Shown piece by piece: positions 1 through 9,925 of a stretch of DNA of 64,000 nt. Both the position numbers and the translations under genes were made by a program. The first letter of the stretch is position 1. Each line of letters opens with the position of its first letter. The stretch comes from Piscicola geometra. Lineage: Eukaryota; Annelida; Clitellata; Hirudinida; Piscicolidae. The stretch is from NCBI GenBank assembly GCA_943735955.1, contig OX030970.1, positions 6,445,202-6,509,201 on the forward strand, given 5' to 3'. The notes under the pieces are model-generated. The model was given only the letters and a program-made list of their open reading frames with translations, made no database searches and was not told the DNA's origin.

Positions 1-354
1 ATGATTCTTTTTTTTTTCTTCTCATTTGGACATATTTAATTAACAAATTCTTATGAAATTCAATATTTTCAATTACATTTGGGAGAAAAAAATTTAAAAT
101 ACTATTTTATACTAATATCAAATAAGGCAAATACATTGCGTTGAAACACGATTAACATTCGATCAAAATTTTTAATCATTTGTTTAACGGCGATTAAAAC
201 TTTCGATCGTGAAACAGCTCTAGTTTTCCTTATAGGACACAATTAAATGTATTTTTAATTTAATTTTTACGATTAAATGTTGATTAAATGTATTTTTTGA
301 ATAAATTTAGATGATCTACAACTCTTCTTCTCCCGCTGCCTTCAACGTACTGTA
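1..354. other. AT-rich non-coding sequence, probably intron of the SSBP-like gene
   Basis: Very AT-rich sequence with homopolymer T runs and a short recurring motif (GATTAAATGT). I see no exon with coding character. Because the next exon downstream (863-917) starts in mid-protein, this stretch most likely lies in the intron before it. Confidence 0.5.
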
Positions 355-846
<492 letters not shown>

Positions 847-862
847 CATCACCATAACACAG

Positions 863-917
863 GGTCCAGTGAGCAGCAGTGGAGCCCCAGACACGCCCAT
901 CATGCCAAGTCCCCAAG
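863..917 (+). CDS. SSBP-like exon a (TPIMPSP motif)
   Basis: Acceptor AG at 861-862 follows a pyrimidine-rich stretch derived from the CAT repeat. The donor is GTTAGG at 918. The exon is 55 nt: 18 codons ending ...DTPIMPSPQ plus one base. The motif TPIMPSP is a hallmark of SSBP proteins. Confidence 0.8.
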
Positions 918-972
918 GTTAGGTGACGATGATGATGATGATGCTTGCGATGACACGGAGGCTGATGGTAAC

Positions 973-1006
<34 letters not shown>

Positions 1007-1065
1007 GTGACGGTGATGATGATAACGATGATGATGATGATGATGATAACGATGATGGTGATGAA

Positions 1066-1116
<51 letters not shown>

Positions 1117-1134
1117 GATGATGATGGTGATGAA

Positions 1135-1167
<33 letters not shown>

Positions 1168-1360
1168 AACGATGATGGTGATGAAGATGATAATGATGAT
1201 GATGATGATGATGATAACGATGATGGTGATGACGAGGATGATGATGATGAGGATGAGGATGATGGTGATGATGATGATGATGATGATAATGACGATGATG
1301 ATGATAACGATGATGATAATGACGATGATGATGAGGATGATGATGATGATGATGATGATG

Positions 1361-1398
<38 letters not shown>

Positions 1399-4300
1399 AT
1401 GATGTTGATGATGATGATGACTAATGCAGAATCAACTCATTCGGGGGAACACATGTACGGAATCATAAAGCCGAGCATGGTTATACATTGTTGTTAATGT
1501 TGCGGTTGAATGTAAAGTTGAATAATAATTTTTAATCGGTAGGAATCCAACATCATCACCAGCACCACTGTCACAAGTGAACACACGCCATCCTCTAACA
1601 GCAGACAACACAGACTGCAAAACGCCTCTCGCAACAGAAACTTAATAGCTTTTGACAGCACATCTACATTATGAAACTAACAATAACATTTTTTTATAAA
1701 ACATAACTAACATCACATTCCCAAAGGTTTGGGATTTGATGACTATTGCATTGATTTTGCAAGCGAAACAAACGCACCACCACGCTCCACCACGCACCAC
1801 CACGCTCCACCACGCACCACCACGCTCTACCACGCACCACCACGCACCACCACGCACCACCACGCACCACCACGCTCCACCACGCACCACCACGCACCAC
1901 CACGTTCCACCACGCACCACCACGCACCACCACGCACCACCACGCACCACCACGCACCACCACGCTCCACCACGCACCACCACGCACCACCACGCACCAC
2001 CACGCACCACCACGCACCACCACGCACCACCACGCACCACCACGCACCACCACGCACCACCACGCACCACCACGCACCACCACGCACCACCACGCACCAC
2101 CACGCACCACCACGCACCACCACGCACCACCACGCACCACCACGCACCACCACGCACCACCACGCACCACCACGCTCCACCACGGACCACCACGCACCAC
2201 CACGCACCACAACGCACCACCACGCACCACCACGCACCACCACGCACCACCACGCACCACCACGCACCACCACGCACCACCACGCACCACCATGCACCAC
2301 CACGCACCACCACGCTCCACCACGCACCACCACGCACCACCACGTTCCGCCACGCACCACCACGCACCACCATGCACCACCATGCTCCACCACGCTCCAC
2401 CACGCACCACCACGCACCACCACGCACCACCACGCTCCACCACGCACCACCACGCACCACCACGCACCACCACGCACCACCACGCACCATCACGCACCAC
2501 CACGCACCACCACGCACCACCACGCACCACCACGCACCACCACGCTCCACCACGCACCACCACGCACCACCACGCACCACCACGTTCCACCACGCACCAC
2601 CACGCACCACCACGCACCACCACGCACCACCACGCTCCACCACGCACCACCACGCACCACCACGCACCACCACGCACCACCACGCACCATCACGCTCCAC
2701 CACGCACCACCACGCACCACCACGCACCACCACGCTCCACCACGCACCACCACGCACCACCACGCACCACCACGCACCACCACGCTCCACCACGCACCAC
2801 CACGCACCACCACGCACCACCACGCACCACCATGCAACACCACGCACCACCACGCTCCACCACGCACCACCACGCACCACCACGTTCCACCACGCACCAC
2901 CACGCACCACCACGCACCACCATGCTCCACCACGCTCCACCACGCACCACAACGCTCCACCACGCACCACCACGCACCACCACGCTCCACCACGCACCAC
3001 CACGCACCACCACGCACCACCACGCACCACCACGCTCCACCACGCACTACCACGCACCACCATGCACCACCACGCACCATTACGCACCATCACGCTCCAC
3101 CACGCACCACCACGCACCACCACGCACCACCACGCTCCACCACGCACCACCACGCACCACTACGCACCACCACGCACCACCACGCACCACCACGCACCAC
3201 CACGCTCCACCACGCACCACCACGCACCACCACGCTCTACCACGCACCACCACGCACCACCACGCACCACCACGCACCACCACGCACCACCACGCTCTAC
3301 CACGCACCACCACGCTCCACCACGCACCACCACTCACCATCACGCACCACAACGCACCACCACGCACCACCACGCACCACCACGCACCACCACGCACCAC
3401 CACGCACCACCACGCACCATCACGCACCACCACGCTCCACCACGCACCACCACGCACCACCACGCACCACCACGCTCCACCACGCACCACCACGCACCAC
3501 CACGCTCTACCACGCACCACCACGCACCACCACGCACCACCACGGACCACCACGCTCCACCACGCACCACCACGCACCACCACGCTCTACCACGCACCAC
3601 CACGCACCACCACGCACCACCACGCTCTACCACGCACCACCACGCTCCACCACGCACCACCACTCACCATCACGCACCACCACGCTCCACCACGCACCAC
3701 CACGCACCACCACGCACCACCATGCTCCACCACGCACCACCACGCACCACCACGCACCACCACGCACCACCACGCACCACCATGCACCACCACGCACCAC
3801 CACGCACCACCACGCACCACCACGCTCCACCACGCTCCACCATGCACCACAACGCACCACCACGCTCCACCACGCACCACCACGCACCACCATGCACCAC
3901 CACGCACCACCACGCACCACCACGCACCACCACGCACCACCACGCACCACCACGCACCACCACGCTCCACAACGCACCACCACTCACCACCACGCACCAC
4001 CACGCTCCACCACGCACCACCACGCACCACCACGCACCATCACGCACCACCACGCACCACCATGCACCATCACGCACCACCACGCACCACCATGCACCAC
4101 CACGCTCCACCACGCACCACCACTCACCACCACGCACCACCACGCACCACCACGCACCACCACGCACCACCACGCACCACCACGCACCACCACGCACCAC
4201 CACGCACCACCACGCACCACCACGCTCCACCACGCACCACCACGCACCACCACGCACCACCACGCACCACCACGCACCACCACTCACCACCACGCACCAC

Positions 4301-6761
4301 CACGCACCATCACGCACCATCACGCACCACCACGCACCACCACGCTTCACCACGCACCACCACGCTCCACCACGGACCACCACGCACCATCACGCACCAC
4401 CACGCACCACCACGCACCACCACGTACTACCACGCACCACCACGCTCCACCACGCACCACCACGCTCCACCACGCACCACCACGTTCCACCACGGACCAC
4501 CACGCACCACCACGCACCACCACGCACCACCACGCACTACCACGCTCAACCACGCACCACCACGCTCCACCACGCACCACCACGCACTACCACGCACCAC
4601 CACGCACCACCACGCACCACCACGCACCACCACGCACCACCACGCTCCACCACGCACCACCACGTACTACCACGCACCACCACGCTCCACCACGCACCAC
4701 CACGCACCACCACGCACCACCACGCACCACCACGCTCCACCACGCACCACCACGCACCACCACGCACCACCACGCACCACCACGCACCACCACGTACCAC
4801 CACGCTCCACCACGCACCACCATGCACCACCACGCACCACCACGCACCACCACACACCACCACGCTCCACCACGCACCACCACGCTCCACCACGCACCAC
4901 CATGCACCACCACGCTCGACCACGCACCACCATGCACCACCACGCACCACCACGCACCACCACGCACCACCACGCACCACCACGCTCCACCACGCACCAC
5001 CATGCACCACCACGCTCCACCACGCACCACCATGCACCACCACGCACCACCACGCACCACCACGCACCACCACGCACCACCACGCACCACCACGCTCCAC
5101 CACGCACCACCACGTACCACCACGCACCACCACGCACCACCACGCACCACCACGCACCACCACGCTCCACCACGCACCACCATGCACCACCACGCACCAC
5201 CACGCACTACCACGCACCACCACGCTCCACCACGCACCACCACGCACCACCACGCACCACCATGCACCACCACGCTCCACCACGCACCACCATGCACCAC
5301 CACGCACCACCACGCACCACCACGCACCACCACGCTCCCTCACGCACCACCACGCACCACCACGCACCACCACGCTCCACCACGCACCACCATGCACCAC
5401 CACGCACCACCACGCACCACCACGCACCACCACGCTCCATCACGCACCACCACGCACCACCACGCACCACCATGCACCACCACGCTCCACCACGCACCAC
5501 CATGCACCACCACGCACCACCACGCACCACCACGCACCACCACGCACCACCACGCACCACCACGCTCCATCACGCACCACCACGCACCACCACGCACCAC
5601 CATGCACCACCACGCACCACCATGCACCACCACGCACCACCACGCACCACCACGCACCACCACGCACCACCACGCTCCACCACGCACCACCATGCACCAC
5701 TACGCTCCACCACGCACCACCATGCACCACCATGCACCACCACGCTCCACCACGCACCACCACGCACCACCATGCACCACCACGCTCCACCACGCACCAC
5801 CACGCACCACCACGCACCACCACGCACCACCACGCTCCACCACGCACCACCACGCTCCACCACGCACCACCATGCACCACCACGCAGGCCTTTCCGATCG
5901 GAGGGGGCGATGGCGCTCCTCTTGGCGCTGAAATGTCACGTGTCTTGAATGGACAATACGTCCACAGTGAGTTTGTGCTGTTGTGTGGTGTGTGGTTGTG
6001 TGGTGTGAGGTTGTGTGGTGTGGTGTGTGATGTGGTGTGTGGTTCTGTGGTGTGATGTGTGGTTCTGTGGTGTGGTGTGTGGTTCTGTGGTGTGGTGTGT
6101 GATGTGGTGTGTGAATGTGTAGTGTGGTGTGTGTGGTGTGTGATGTGGTGAGTGGTTGTGTAGTGTGGTTGTGTGGTGTGGTTGTGTGGTGTGGTTGTGT
6201 GGTGTGGTGTGTGTGGTGTGTGATGTAGTGTGTGGTTGTGTGGTGTGGTGTGTGGTTGTGTGGTGTGTGGTTGTGTGGTGTGTGGTTGTGTGGTGTGTGG
6301 TTGTGTGGTGTGTGGTTGTGTGGTGTGTGGTTGTGTGGTGTGTGGTTGTGTGGTGTGTGGTTGTAAGGTGTGTGGTTGTGTGGTGTGGCTGTGTGGTTGT
6401 GTGATGAAGTGTGTGGTGTGGTGTAATGTGTTGTGTTGTGTGAGGTGTGGTGTAATGTAGTGTTCTAGTGTGTTATGTCGTTATTAATGTGATGCGAATT
6501 AGTGTGGAGTTGAAACCACGCAGACGACCGACTTCTGGAAGGGATAAAGACTTCGCCACATAACAACGTCCCAAACCCTGGCACTCCCCGTGCGGAAGAG
6601 AGTGGAGGCAATGGGGAGCTGCCCTTCAACAACCAGCTCTACTACCCTTCTGACAACACTACTTCCGTGAGTGTTGACACTCACACATACACACATACAA
6701 ACTCACACACACACAGACACACACACACACACAGACACACACACAGACACACACACACACA

Positions 6762-6831
<70 letters not shown>

Positions 6832-6942
6832 CAGAGTGAGTCAGCAGAGATCCAGAAGATCAAGCAGAGCATGCAGGAAGAAGCGAGGAGGTTCGAGAAA
6901 GACTCGCCCCCCGACCACCAACACGACTTCTTCATGCAGTAG
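863..6942 (+). CDS. SSBP/Ssdp-family single-stranded-DNA-binding protein, C-terminal part (5 exons, 5' end outside the window)
   Basis: I join exons 863-917, 1430-1479, 5888-5966, 6524-6666 and 6829-6942 into 146 codons plus TAG. All junction phases agree: G+AA gives Glu, ATG is followed by GCC, A+AC gives Asn, and TCC is followed by AGT. The order of motifs matches the conserved C-terminus of animal SSBP2/3/4 and fly Ssdp: TPIMPSP, then an acidic-S-T-x-S-G-x-x-M-Y block, FP(I/M)G, (L/M)NG, SPxNN, PGTPR followed by acidic residues, and Y(Y/S)PS near the normal end. Known members bind LDB1/Chip in nuclear LIM-homeodomain complexes through an N-terminal LUFS/LisH domain, which would lie upstream of this window. 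Vertebrate proteins end just after the YSPS motif. This gene appears to continue for 37 more residues in a charged, probably helical tail. Family assignment is from recalled homology; the last exon is the least certain part. Confidence 0.8.
926..1420. repeat. (GAT)n microsatellite, imperfect
   Basis: About 500 bp of GAT triplets with interspersed GGT, AAC and GAG units. It fills the intron between SSBP exons a and b and is in inverse-complement orientation to the (CAT)n tract at 355-846. Confidence 0.95.
1430..1479 (+). CDS. SSBP-like exon b (S-T-x-S-G-x-x-M-Y motif)
   Basis: Acceptor ...ACTAATGCAG ends at 1429 and the donor is GTTATA at 1480. With the G carried over from the previous exon it reads ESTHSGEHMYGIIKPSM, which lines up with DSTNSGDNMYTLM of vertebrate SSBPs. 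It is 50 nt long and ends in phase 0. The donor is weak, so the 3' boundary rests mainly on phase and homology. Confidence 0.7.
1480..1771. other. Unique part of the intron between SSBP exons b and c
   Basis: Non-repetitive intron sequence between the weak donor at 1480 and the start of the 10-bp array. A stretch at about 1555-1665 is open and Ser/Thr-rich, but it has no compatible donor phase and no SSBP counterpart, so I leave it non-coding. Confidence 0.5.
1772..5885. repeat. 10-bp minisatellite (CACGCACCAC)n, about 411 copies
   Basis: The unit CACGCACCAC stays in strict 10-bp register over 4.1 kb with no indel that I can find. Variation is by substitution only, such as CACGCTCCAC, CATGCACCAC, CACGTTCCAC and CACTCACCAC. 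The + strand is C/A-rich with about one G per unit. It lies in the intron before SSBP exon c and its last unit forms that exon's acceptor. Because the unit lacks stop triplets in all six frames, frames of more than 1,400 codons occur and are meaningless. Confidence 0.97.
5888..5966 (+). CDS. SSBP-like exon c (FPIG...LNG)
   Basis: The acceptor AG (5886-5887) is formed from the last degenerate unit of the 10-bp minisatellite. The donor is a strong GTGAGT at 5967. The exon has 26 codons plus one base, beginning AFPIGGGDGAPLG and containing VLNGQYVH. It corresponds to the NFPMG...MNG segment of SSBPs. Confidence 0.8.
5979..6475. repeat. GTGTGGTTGTGTGGT-type repeat in the SSBP intron c-d
   Basis: G/T-rich repeat. 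About 6233-6395 is a regular 15-bp unit (TGTGGTGTGTGGTTG); the rest is an irregular mixture of TGTGG, TGTGA and TTGTG. It occupies nearly the whole intron between exons c and d. Confidence 0.95.
6524..6666 (+). CDS. SSBP-like exon d (SPHNN...PGTPR...YYPS)
   Basis: Acceptor CCACGCAG ends at 6523 and the donor GTGAGT starts at 6667. The first two bases complete an Asn codon with exon c, and 47 codons follow. Motifs SPHNNVPNPGTPR and QLYYPSDNTTS match SPNN...QPGTPR and ESYSPSMTMS at the C-terminus of known SSBPs. Only this one of the three frames is open through the exon. Confidence 0.8.
6680..6827. repeat. (CA)n microsatellite filling the last SSBP intron
   Basis: A compound (ACACAC)/(ACAGAC) tract followed by pure (CA)n from about 6764. 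The 162-nt interval 6667-6828 has donor GTGAGT at one end and CAG at the other. It is an exact multiple of three and has no stop in the coding frame. Confidence 0.95.
6829..6942 (+). CDS. SSBP-like exon e, lineage-specific charged C-terminal tail and stop
   Basis: It starts after a CAG at the end of the (CA)n tract and is open for 37 codons in phase 0 to TAG at 6940-6942. The product is non-repetitive and looks protein-like: an amphipathic stretch (EIQKIKQSMQEEARRFEKD) followed by DSPPDHQHDFFMQ. I do not recognise it in other SSBPs. The intervening 162 nt are also open in the same frame, so splicing and read-through both keep this tail. Confidence 0.55.
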
Positions 6943-6951
6943 TCTCAATCA

Positions 6952-7250
6952 TCATTATCACCCCACAATCATCATCATCACCCCACAATCACCATCATCA
7001 CCCCACAATCATCATCGTCACCCCCACAATCACCATCATCACCCCACAATCATCATCATCACCCCCACAATCACCACCATCACTCCACAATCATCATCAT
7101 CACCCCACAATCATCATCATCACCCCACAATCATCATCATCACCCCACAATCATCATCATCACCCCACAATCATCATCATCACCCTCACAATCACCATCA
7201 TCACCCCCAAAATCACCATCATCACCCTCACAATCACCATCATCACCCCC
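6952..7250. repeat. 20-bp tandem repeat in the SSBP 3' UTR/flank
   Basis: Units of about 20-21 bp resembling CCCCACAATCATCATCATCA, around 15 copies, starting just after the TAG at 6940-6942. Probably transcribed as 3' UTR. Confidence 0.9.
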
Positions 7251-7355
7251 ATCTTGAACATCTTTTGTAAATCGTTCCCTTGTCTTGGTGAGAAGATTTT
7301 CAAAGGAACATACAAGCACTAAGTTTTTGTCTGACTAAACCACGAGTATAAAACC

Positions 7356-7536
7356 ATCATCCTTCTCATCATCATCGTCCTCATCATCATCATCATCATC
7401 ATCATCGTCATCATCATCATCATCATCGTCATCATCATCATTGTCGTCGTCGTCGTTGTCGTCGCCATCATCATCATCATCATCTTCATCATCATCATCA
7501 TCATTCATCATCATCATTCATCATCATCATTTAATT
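7356..7536. repeat. (ATC)/(GTC) triplet repeat
   Basis: CAT/CGT triplets with an internal (GTC) run near 7443-7465. Non-coding flank of the SSBP-like gene. Confidence 0.9.
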
Positions 7537-7629
7537 TATTTTCTTTTGTAGCATGTAAGAAGTTATTGTTAATGTTCTCGCCATGTACCAGGTCGAATGA
7601 CGATTCACACTTTCCAGATCGCAAATGAA

Positions 7630-7635
7630 ATTAAA
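7630..7635 (+). promoter_or_regulatory. Candidate poly(A) signal ATTAAA for the SSBP-like gene
   Basis: I see no AATAAA between the stop codon and the 316-bp CA tract. ATTAAA at this position is the best-looking hexamer, in AT-rich sequence about 690 bp past the stop. AATAAA near 8366 is a more distal alternative. Confidence 0.25.
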
Positions 7636-7858
7636 TTTCAAATAATACTTCCTTCTTCTCAACTAAAACTTTAATATGTTTTTCAGAATTTTAATTTTGT
7701 TTATTATTATTACTAAAAAAGTTAACTCTTAAGTGATGATTGCAAAGTAGACCCGAATATAAGTGAGGACTCATTGGCACTGCTTCCATGATTTGTAAAT
7801 ATATTATTGGTTCATTTTCTTAATTGTACAAACTGTCATTTGCACGTGAGTCAATCAT

Positions 7859-8175
<317 letters not shown>

Positions 8176-8377
8176 TGCATGATGTTTAATCGCCATAGTT
8201 GACTCTTAATACTCGTTCCTTACAACTGTAAGTTTTAGAACTTGCTGCTTGGCAAGCTCTTCCTGTGATCGAAGAATGTCATGAAGATTATTATTATCAA
8301 GATTCTTATTCCTATTTATTATTCTTCGTGCACAGCACATACAGGTTGTCAATGTATGTTACTCTGAAATAAAGATA
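8176..8377. other. Intergenic AT-rich sequence
   Basis: Nothing recognisable apart from short (ATT) runs and AATAAA near 8366. Confidence 0.5.
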
Positions 8378-8608
8378 GCAAGCGGGTTGGCTTAGATGGT
8401 AAGTGGTTTGACCTTTAGATTATTTTAGACAGATATCACTATAACTACACATCATGGGCAGCGATCCTGGGGCGATCCTGGGGTTAGGACCCCCCCAGGA
8501 TCGCTGCCCATGGAACTGACTCAAGAGCCTGGCAGGGCACTGCAGCTGGTCGAGACTATCCTCTCCAGACTGCTGAACAACACAACAAAATACAACAACA
8601 ACAACAAC
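8378..8608 (+). mobile_element. SINE-like element, possibly tRNA-derived
   Basis: The 5' part contains TGGCTTAGATGG, close to a Pol III A box. GGGGTTAGGACCCC, resembling a degenerate B box, lies about 80 nt downstream. The element ends in an (AAC)n-type tail (ACAACACAACAAAATACAAC...), as SINEs often do. The A-B spacing is long and I see no target-site duplication, so the assignment is tentative. Confidence 0.4.
8454..8511. repeat. Perfect 19-bp inverted repeat (hairpin)
   Basis: 8454-8472 (ATGGGCAGCGATCCTGGGG) is exactly reverse-complementary to 8493-8511, with a 20-nt loop. The last ten bases of the left arm are repeated directly in the loop. Confidence 0.9.
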
Positions 8609-9340
8609 ATATTAATAATTGAGTGATTAGCCTGTTGCAACCATGGATGTGTAGCATGGTCATAGTTGCCTAAGATGAAACATGAATAGTTTCTCAAGAT
8701 GTAAGGTAGGAAGAGATTGTAGACATTGATAAATCTGTCTCTGGCATTTGTCCATCTCGGGAGATGGTGGAGCGCTCTGATAAATCTATATAGATTATAT
8801 ACAGTTTAATAGACTTTATTCTAAATAGACTATTTACAATTAATATAAATCAATAATTTACTTTTTTGTTAAAAAAACTCATAGTAATCATTTAGCTTTG
8901 ACACAAGTACGTTCTATTTATTGCTAAATCTAGAGTATGAATAGATGTAAACTTTCGTCTCATTAGTCTTTATAGATTATTTTAGGTTTGCACGGGAAAT
9001 AGTTGAAACTTTAAAAAACTTCAAAATTCTAGTTGAAAGAAACGACTATAATAGTGTTCATGCTGCTTCAGATTCTGCCTAACAATGAGTGAATACAAAA
9101 ACAGTTTCAAAATATTTTGCAAAAGTTTAACTACTTTTTTTTAGTTTAGTTAACTATTCTCCGAAATAAGTTTATAACTATTAGTTAAGCTACTAATTTT
9201 GAGTTAAAAAATAGTTATAGTTTATCTACAAATATTTAGTTAGTTGCCCATCACTGCAAATAAATGAATGAATGAATGAGAAAATGAAAGAAAACTTTTA
9301 AAAATTTAAAAATTAAATTCTAGTTGAAAGATATGAGTTT
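8609..9340. other. Intergenic AT-rich sequence
   Basis: Low-complexity AT-rich DNA with many stops in all frames and a short (AATG)n run near 9262-9280. No gene or element recognised. Confidence 0.5.
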
Positions 9341-9604
9341 TTATTTTTCTTTAATATTGTTAGGGATGTTCTGTTTCGGATATGTGGTGTTGTGGCTGTC
9401 CCAGATTGATGGCAATGAGTGGCGGAATGCACGGATGGCTATGTTGGTTCTTACAGGAGCTTTAAGTAATGTCGTAGTGGATGATGAACGAAGATGTTTA
9501 TTGTTGTTTTTGATGGTGATTAGGTTTCTGAGATAGGAGGGCTGTGATATTGTAATTGTTTGAAAGTTCATGTGAAATGTCTTTAATGGTTTTACACTTT
9601 TCAC
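9341..9604 (-). mobile_element. Degenerate LINE ORF2 C-terminal relic
   Basis: The minus strand is open for 87 codons and contains ISQPSYLRNLI, LRSSS and RAFRHSLPSIWDS. This order is typical of the region after the reverse transcriptase in jockey/CR1/L2-like non-LTR retrotransposons (QPSYL...LRSSS...RAF...P..WNSLP). No RT core is present, so it is a short relic. The opposite-strand frame at 9324-9536 is its shadow. Confidence 0.5.
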
Positions 9605-9629
9605 AGATATCGAAACTGAAATCTAAGAT

Positions 9630-9635
9630 TTTATT
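9630..9635 (-). promoter_or_regulatory. Candidate poly(A) signal AATAAA of the serine protease gene
   Basis: AATAAA on the minus strand about 130 nt downstream of the protease stop codon at 9764, a typical distance. Confidence 0.5.
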
Positions 9636-9763
9636 TTACCAAAGAGCGAAATCATGGAAAAATCAATGATAAAATAAATTTAATTAAATCAATATTATTT
9701 TCAATTATTGACTTTCACTAAAGTGTGTCGAATCGATAGCTATAGATTATTTCTTGAAAACTA

Positions 9764-9925
9764 TTAGTATTTTTCAAGTTGTTCCAAAATCCAGTCGTGG
9801 ACGTAGTTGACTCGGGAGTAGACACCGGGGTACTTGCTGGCACAACCAATGCCCCAAGACACGATTCCAATGAGGACAAAGCTGCCATCCTTTTGTTTTA
9901 TCACCAACGGACCTCCTGAATCACC
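9764..9925 (-). CDS. Protease exon 6 (catalytic Ser and C-terminus)
   Basis: Acceptor CACAG precedes 9925. It begins [14 protein letters not shown], carries [20 protein letters not shown], and ends in a short helix ([12 protein letters not shown]) and TAA at 9766-9764. Confidence 0.92.
   Translation of the reverse strand, partial: GDSGGPLVIKQKDGSFVLIGIVSWGIGCASKYPGVYSRVNYVHDWILEQLEKY

Noticed and set aside
1555..1680. Possible extra SSBP exon (Ser/Thr-rich open stretch)
   Set aside because: No donor in the required phase, no match to the SSBP C-terminus, and exons b and c already join in phase.
1729..6055. Open frames of 1,200-1,440 codons encoding His/Thr/Pro and Trp/Val/Gly repeats
   Set aside because: The 10-bp unit has no stop triplet in any of the six frames, so huge frames exist on both strands. 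Only the 3' end of one of them (5888-5966) is real exon.
8378..8450. tRNA gene
   Set aside because: A-box-like sequence only, with no cloverleaf or anticodon arm that I can fold. A SINE-like origin fits better.
9324..9536. + strand 70-codon frame
   Set aside because: Antisense shadow of the LINE relic, with no recognisable domain.
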